From: CAWAYR01 sp050250955
GTDB taxonomy: Bacteria > Acidobacteriota > Vicinamibacteria > Vicinamibacterales > UBA2999
DNA: 64,000 bases
Assembly: GCA_050250955.1 (NCBI GenBank)
Contig: JBFWNR010000004.1
Location: forward strand, 124,001-188,000
Reading direction: 5' to 3'
The position numbers and the translations under genes were made by a program. Of this stretch, positions 60,235 through 64,000 are shown in pieces (positions within the stretch are counted from its first letter, which is position 1; every line of letters starts with the position of its first letter). The notes beneath the pieces were generated by a model, which worked only from the letters and a program-made list of their open reading frames with translations, was not told the origin of the DNA and searched no databases.

Positions 60235-61257
60235 ATGCCGGTGAAACAGTTCCGCCAACCGTCGGTGCGAGAAGCATTTCGGGCGATCCGCGAGGATCTC
60301 GGCCCCGACGCGCTGGTGCTGTCGAGCGCGTATGTCAGCGCCCGCGGCTGGCGCGGCTGGGTCGGCATGCGCGAAGTGCTGGTCACCGCCCGGGCGCCCG
60401 AGCGGTCGCTCGACGAGTGCGACGTCCGGCCGGTCGACGACCGGCGTCGGTCCACCGACACCCCGCCTGCCCCGTCGCCGGGGACCAGCGTCGTCGCCGC
60501 CCGGCTGGTCGCCGCCGGCGTCGAGCCGGCGCTCGCCGATGCGGTGGCCGCCGGCATTCCCCGCCGCGAGCAGCGCGGCCTGTCGGCCGCCGGCGTCCGC
60601 CGGGCGCTGGAGGCCCATCTGGCGCCGATTGCCGGCGCCGCCGACGCCTACGCGCCGGTCGAGGTCTTCGTCGGTCCCCCGGGAGTCGGCAAGACGACGA
60701 CGATCGCCAAGATCGCCGCCCAGGAACGCGTGCGGCACGGCCGCTCGCTGGGCATGATCGCCGCCGACGCCTTCCGCGCCGGCGCGGTGGAGCAGTTGCG
60801 CACCTTCGCCGCCATCATCGGCGCGCCGTTCCGCGCCGCCCGCACCGTCGCCGAGATCGAGCAGGCCATCGGCACCGCCCGGCACACGCTGCTCGTCGAC
60901 ACCGCCGGCCGCTCGCCGGCCGACGGCGACCTGCGCGATCTGCGCCGGCTGCTCGGCGGCCGCGACGACGTGCGCACCCACCTCGTGCTGCCCGGCGACA
61001 CCAGCGTCCGCTCGGCGCAGCGCATCTTCCGGACCTTCGCCGACGCCCGCCCGGATCGGGTGGTGCTGTCGAAGATGGACGAAGCCGAGTCGCCGTCGTC
61101 GCTCTTCCTCTGGCTCATGGAGCACGGCATTCCGGTGTCGTATGTCACCGACGGCCAGCGGGTCCCCGAGGATCTCGTGCCGGCGACGCCGGCGGCGCTG
61201 GCCACGGCGCTGCTCGCCGATACGCGGGCGCTGGCCGGCGCCGGGAGCCTGTCGTGA
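60235..61257 (+). CDS. flhF: Flagellar SRP-like GTPase FlhF
   Basis: 340 aa from ATG 60235, 1 nt after the flhA stop. N-terminal motif KQFRQPSVREAFRAIREDLGPDALVLSSAYV is FlhF-specific. The G domain has the P-loop FVGPPGVGKTTTIAKIAAQ (near 147), MIAADAFRAGAVEQLRTFA, DTAGRSPADGDLRDL and SKMDE in place of the usual TKLDE. It directs polar placement or number of flagella in many bacteria. No flhG (minD-like) gene follows; fliA starts immediately with a 1-nt overlap. Confidence 0.93.
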   Translation: MPVKQFRQPSVREAFRAIREDLGPDALVLSSAYVSARGWRGWVGMREVLVTARAPERSLDECDVRPVDDRRRSTDTPPAPSPGTSVVAARLVAAGVEPALADAVAAGIPRREQRGLSAAGVRRALEAHLAPIAGAADAYAPVEVFVGPPGVGKTTTIAKIAAQERVRHGRSLGMIAADAFRAGAVEQLRTFAAIIGAPFRAARTVAEIEQAIGTARHTLLVDTAGRSPADGDLRDLRRLLGGRDDVRTHLVLPGDTSVRSAQRIFRTFADARPDRVVLSKMDEAESPSSLFLWLMEHGIPVSYVTDGQRVPEDLVPATPAALATALLADTRALAGAGSLS

Positions 61258-62015
61258 TGGCGCAGCCGCGCGGCCGTCACGCCCTTCCCGAGCCGGCCGT
61301 CGACGACTCGACGCGCGACGAGCTGGTGATGGCCCACGTCGGCCTGGTGAAGGTGATGGCGAGCCGCCTCGCGCACCGCCTGCCGCCGCAGGTCGAAGTG
61401 GCGGAGCTGGTCAGCGTCGGCGTGCTCGGGCTCATCGATGCCGCCGGCCGCTTCAGGCCGTCGCTCGGCGTGCCGTTCAGCGCCTTCGCGCGGCGACGCA
61501 TCCACGGCGCCATGCTCGACTCGCTGCGCGGGCTCGACTGGGCGCCGCGGGCGGTCCGCAAGCTGCGCCGCGACGTCGACGCCGCGATCGCCGCCGGACG
61601 GCGGCGGCTCGGCCGCGAGCCCGAGGCGGCCGACATCGCCGCCGAGCTCGGGGTGCCGGAAGCCGAGTACGATCGCCTGCTCGACCAGTTGCGGAGCGCC
61701 GAGCTGGCGACCATCCGCCAGCACAGCACCGCCGACGGCCGGGCCTCGCTCGAAGTCGAGATCGACAGCGCCGAGTGGCCCAGCGCCCGGCTCGAACGCC
61801 AGGAGCTTCGCGAGATGCTCGCCGCCGCGGTCGGCGACCTGCCCGAGCGCGAGCGGCACATCCTCGCCCTCTACTACGAAGAAGAGCTGACCCTGGCCGA
61901 GATCGGTGAGGTCATCGGCGTCGGCGAGTCGCGGGTGTCGCAGCTGCGCACCCAGGCCATCGCCCGGCTGCGCGCCGCGCTCGGCGCCGCCCTGGCGCGA
62001 AAGGACGCCAACTGA
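61257..62015 (+). CDS. fliA: RNA polymerase sigma factor FliA (sigma-28)
   Basis: 252 aa from ATG 61257 (GTG 61254 in frame), with GGGAG 9 nt upstream and a 1-nt overlap with flhF. Region 2 is RDELVMAHVGLVKVMASRLAHRLPPQVEVAELVSVGVLGLIDAAGRFRPSLGVPFSAFARRRIHGAMLDSLRGLDWAPRAVRKLRR, matching the FliA/WhiG family. Region 3 has GRRRLGREPEAADIAAELGVPEAEYDRLL; region 4 has DLPERERHILALYYEEELTLAEIGEVIGVGESRVSQLRTQAIARLRAAL. It would read the TCAA-N15-GCCGAT elements seen in this window. No flgM anti-sigma gene is visible. Confidence 0.96.
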   Translation: MAQPRGRHALPEPAVDDSTRDELVMAHVGLVKVMASRLAHRLPPQVEVAELVSVGVLGLIDAAGRFRPSLGVPFSAFARRRIHGAMLDSLRGLDWAPRAVRKLRRDVDAAIAAGRRRLGREPEAADIAAELGVPEAEYDRLLDQLRSAELATIRQHSTADGRASLEVEIDSAEWPSARLERQELREMLAAAVGDLPERERHILALYYEEELTLAEIGEVIGVGESRVSQLRTQAIARLRAALGAALARKDAN

Positions 62016-62017
62016 CC

Positions 62018-62962
62018 ATGGCCACTATCGTGCCGCGCCCCGACCTCGACGCCCTCGGACCGCCGAGCGCGCCGGTGGCCTACGTGCGCTACAACTTCCG
62101 CCGCCCGGACCGGGTGTCGAAGGAGCAGATCCGCGCCCTGCAGTTCCTGCACGAGCGGTTCGCCCGCCACGTCTCGACGTCGCTGGCCGCCTATCTGCGC
62201 TCGTCGACCGAGCTGTCGCTGGTCTCGGTGGAGCAGTTCACCTACGCCGAGTTCCTGCTGGCCCTGCCCGACCCGACGGCCTACTACGCGGTGTCGCTGG
62301 CGCCGCTCGATGCGGTCGCCGGGCTCGAGATCAACCCGGCGGTGGCCTTCGCGATGATCGACCGCATGCTCGGCGGCGATGGCCAGCCGGTGGCGGTCGA
62401 TCGCGCCCTCACCGACATCGAGCAGAACGTCATCGACTCGGTGGTGACGGTGCTGCTCGACTCGCTGGCCGAAGCGTGGCGGCCGCTGGTCGGCCTGCGC
62501 GTCGACATCCGCGCCCGCGAGACCCGGCCGCAGATGCTGCAGGTGGCGTCGCCCAACGACACCGTCGTGATGCTGGTCTTCGACATGCGCGTCGGCGACG
62601 CCCGCGGCGCGGTGCACCTGTGTCTGCCCGCCGAGCTGGTCGAACGCGGCGACGCCGCGGCGGCCGGTGGCTGGAACCGCCGGCGGCTGGAGCCGACCGA
62701 GCTGGAGCGGGCCTGGCTGGTCGAGAACCTCGGCCGCGTGCCGATGCCGGTGAGCGCCGTCCTCGACACGCACTGCCGCGCCGGCGATGTCGCGACCCTG
62801 GCGGTCGGCGACGTGCTGTCGCTCGACGTGCCGGCCGAGACCCCGATCGACCTGCGGGTCGGCGAGACCCTGAAGTTCCGGGCCCGCATGGCCGAACTGG
62901 CCGGCCGCGTGCGCGCCCGCATCGAGCATCGGTGCGATGGCGCCGGGGAAGCGGAGGCGTGA
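62018..62962 (+). CDS. fliM: Flagellar motor switch protein FliM
   Basis: 314 aa, ATG 62018, 2 nt after fliA. It contains VAYVRYNFRRPDRVSKEQIRALQFLHERFARHVSTSLAAYLRSSTELSLVSVEQFTYAEFLLALPDPTAYYAVSLAPLDAVAGLEINPAVAFAMIDRMLGG, the core FliM signature. A C-terminal SpoA domain follows (PVSAVLDTHCRAGDVATLAVGDVLSLDVPAETPIDLRVGETLKFRARMAELAGRVRARI). The extreme N-terminal CheY-binding peptide (LSQxEIDxLL) is not recognisable here, so CheY-P docking may differ. It overlaps the next gene by 4 nt. Confidence 0.94.
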   Translation: MATIVPRPDLDALGPPSAPVAYVRYNFRRPDRVSKEQIRALQFLHERFARHVSTSLAAYLRSSTELSLVSVEQFTYAEFLLALPDPTAYYAVSLAPLDAVAGLEINPAVAFAMIDRMLGGDGQPVAVDRALTDIEQNVIDSVVTVLLDSLAEAWRPLVGLRVDIRARETRPQMLQVASPNDTVVMLVFDMRVGDARGAVHLCLPAELVERGDAAAAGGWNRRRLEPTELERAWLVENLGRVPMPVSAVLDTHCRAGDVATLAVGDVLSLDVPAETPIDLRVGETLKFRARMAELAGRVRARIEHRCDGAGEAEA

Positions 62963-63720
62963 TCGTGGCGGATCGACTGACTCCCGAGGCGGTGCGGGCG
63001 GCGCTGGTCGCCGAGCTGGGCGCCGCCCTCGAGGCCGGCCTCAACGTGCCGGTCACGCTGGCGGCGGCGGCCGCGACCGGTGGCGCCGGCTGGCTGGTGC
63101 CGCTCGGCCTCGCCGGCGCGGTGAGCGGCGACCTGACGGCGTGGATCGACGGCGCCGGCGCCAGCCGGGCCGCCCGCCGGCTGATGAACATCGACGACGA
63201 CCCCGAGCCGACGGTCGTCGCCGAGATGTTGAAGGAGATGTGGACCCACGCGGCGCGGATGACCGCGTCGCGCTGGCCCGAGGGCACCGTGCAGGTCGCG
63301 GTCGAGGCGCCGACGCCTGGCGAGGCGCCGGCCGATGCGATTGGCGCCTGGACGGTGGCGGCTGGTGATGCGGCCCTGGCCGTCGTCAGCCTGCGCGGCG
63401 CGCTGCAACTCGCGGCGGCGGCTGCCGGCCCGCGTGCCGCCGGCGACGTCGCCGGCAACCTCGCCGTGCTGATGGACATCGACCTGCCGCTCGTCGTGCG
63501 CTTCGCGCGCACCGAGATGACCCTCAAGGCGCTCACCGCGCTCGGACCGGGATCGATGCTCGACATGGGCCGGACCCCGGAAGACCCGGTGCAGGTGCTG
63601 GTCGGCGGCCAGGTGGTCGCCGAGGGCGACGTGGTCGTCGTCGCCGGCAACTACGGGGTCCGCGTGACCAGTGTGCTCGGTCCGATGGAGCGCCTGCAGG
63701 CGCTGGAGGGAACCCGGTGA
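62959..63720 (+). CDS. fliN: FliN/FliY-type motor switch protein (second SpoA protein)
   Basis: 253 aa from GTG 62959 (GTGA overlap with fliM). The N-terminal ~160 residues resemble the CheC/CheX-like domain of FliY (LAGAVSGDLTAWIDG, DDDPEPTVVAEMLKEMWTHAARM, AAGDAALAVVSLRGAL), without a clear phosphatase motif. The C-terminal 80 residues are a full FliN domain: LAVLMDIDLPLVVRFARTEMTLKALTALGPGSMLDMGRTPEDPVQVLVGGQVVAEGDVVVVAGNYGVRVTSVLGPMERL. With FliM it forms the C-ring. A short FliN-like protein is also encoded at 54742. Confidence 0.9.
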   Translation: MIVADRLTPEAVRAALVAELGAALEAGLNVPVTLAAAAATGGAGWLVPLGLAGAVSGDLTAWIDGAGASRAARRLMNIDDDPEPTVVAEMLKEMWTHAARMTASRWPEGTVQVAVEAPTPGEAPADAIGAWTVAAGDAALAVVSLRGALQLAAAAAGPRAAGDVAGNLAVLMDIDLPLVVRFARTEMTLKALTALGPGSMLDMGRTPEDPVQVLVGGQVVAEGDVVVVAGNYGVRVTSVLGPMERLQALEGTR

Positions 63721-64000
63721 CCCACGAACTGACGATCGGCCTGGCGGTGGCCGGCGGCCTGCAGCTCCTGCTGATGCTGCAGCTGTGGCGGACCGCCCGC
63801 GCCGCCGCCCGCGGCGGCCGGCGCATCGAGCAGCTGACCTCGGCGCTCGAACTGCTCACCGACACCACCGAGTCGGGCTTCGTGAACGTCGCCAGCGAGC
63901 TCAGCCGGGTCGGGGCCCGGCCGATGGCGCCGGCGGCGACCCGGCGCGCCGCCACCGAACGCATCGCGGCCGCCGTTCGCGACGGCCGCGCCCTGGCCGA
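63717..64000 (+). CDS. Membrane-anchored protein of unknown function in the flagellar cluster (3' truncated by window)
   Basis: GTG 63717 overlaps the fliN stop (GTGA); the frame is open to the window end (94 codons seen). One N-terminal membrane helix (LTIGLAVAGGLQLLLMLQLW), an arginine-rich stretch, then a helical segment (IEQLTSALELLTDTTESGFVNVASEL) and an Ala/Arg-rich part. A single anchor followed by a soluble helical domain is often seen in small unnamed proteins at this place in flagellar operons. I do not recognise the family. Coupling to fliN suggests a motility role. Confidence 0.6.
   Translation, partial: MTHELTIGLAVAGGLQLLLMLQLWRTARAAARGGRRIEQLTSALELLTDTTESGFVNVASELSRVGARPMAPAATRRAATERIAAAVRDGRALA

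Noticed and set aside
56781..60557. Open frame of 1258 codons on the minus strand opposite fliR-flhB-flhA
   Set aside because: Composition is His/Arg/Asp/Gly-rich with no domain or signal. It is the antisense shadow of high-GC genes whose plus-strand products are unmistakable.

Overview
The window is a contiguous piece of a very GC-rich bacterial chromosome (roughly 70% GC or more by eye). The gene content points to Acidobacteriota, probably the Vicinamibacteria: a VWFA-related protein of the type first described in acidobacteria, two large TonB-dependent/Oar-like receptors, a DUF5916 outer-membrane protein, PQQ-dependent and PhoD-type exported enzymes, and high-GC flagellar genes. This placement is inferred from gene families and codon use. 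No rRNA marker is present, and I saw no tRNA, CRISPR array, IS element or prophage.

Positions 1-3163 hold part of an NAD-linked formate dehydrogenase locus: the C-terminus of a molybdopterin subunit, a NuoE-NuoF fusion, and an iron-sulfur protein that stops just after the N-terminal 4Fe-4S motif of a molybdoenzyme. Positions 3222-16866 are a mosaic of exported enzymes (PQQ dehydrogenase, Tat-exported Rossmann protein, isoaspartyl methyltransferase, gamma-glutamyltransferase, rhodanese), secreted FN3 and SH3/barrel proteins, a metallophosphoesterase-PPTase-DedA run, and glpFK. Positions 16866-33627 carry housekeeping genes (rRNA methyltransferase, nadE, LOG protein), small membrane proteins, two TonB receptors, DUF5916, PhoD and DUF2878 genes.

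Positions 33634-43911 form a signalling island. On the minus strand hybrid histidine kinases alternate with HDOD proteins (kinase, EAL-HDOD, PAS kinase, HDOD, kinase in transcription order). Beside them sit an orphan kinase core convergent with an NtrC-family sigma-54 activator, and a divergent single-receiver protein. From 44014 to the end of the window runs a near-continuous flagellar export/basal-body cluster: flgBC fliEFGHIJ flgD / flgE fliK, an EF-hand protein, fliL, a short fliN, fliOPQR flhBAF fliA fliM, fliN/fliY, and a partial membrane protein.

The regulatory sequences suggest how these parts connect. Five elements fit the sigma-28 (FliA) consensus (TCAA-type -35, 15-16 nt, GCCGAT -10). 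They lie before three signalling genes and, in antisense orientation, before flgB and flgE. A consensus sigma-54 promoter precedes the first kinase of the island, and weaker ones precede flgB and flgE. The window encodes both FliA and a sigma-54 activator, so the signalling island is plausibly part of the flagellar regulon. Separately, several gene ends carry a 7-bp tandem repeat that begins exactly at the TAG stop codon. At two loci an 8-bp repeat follows it and ends 2 bp before the next ATG.

No stretch longer than 300 bases lacks a gene. The largest gaps are 40817-41113, 37601-37850 and 50607-50817, and all contain regulatory motifs listed below.
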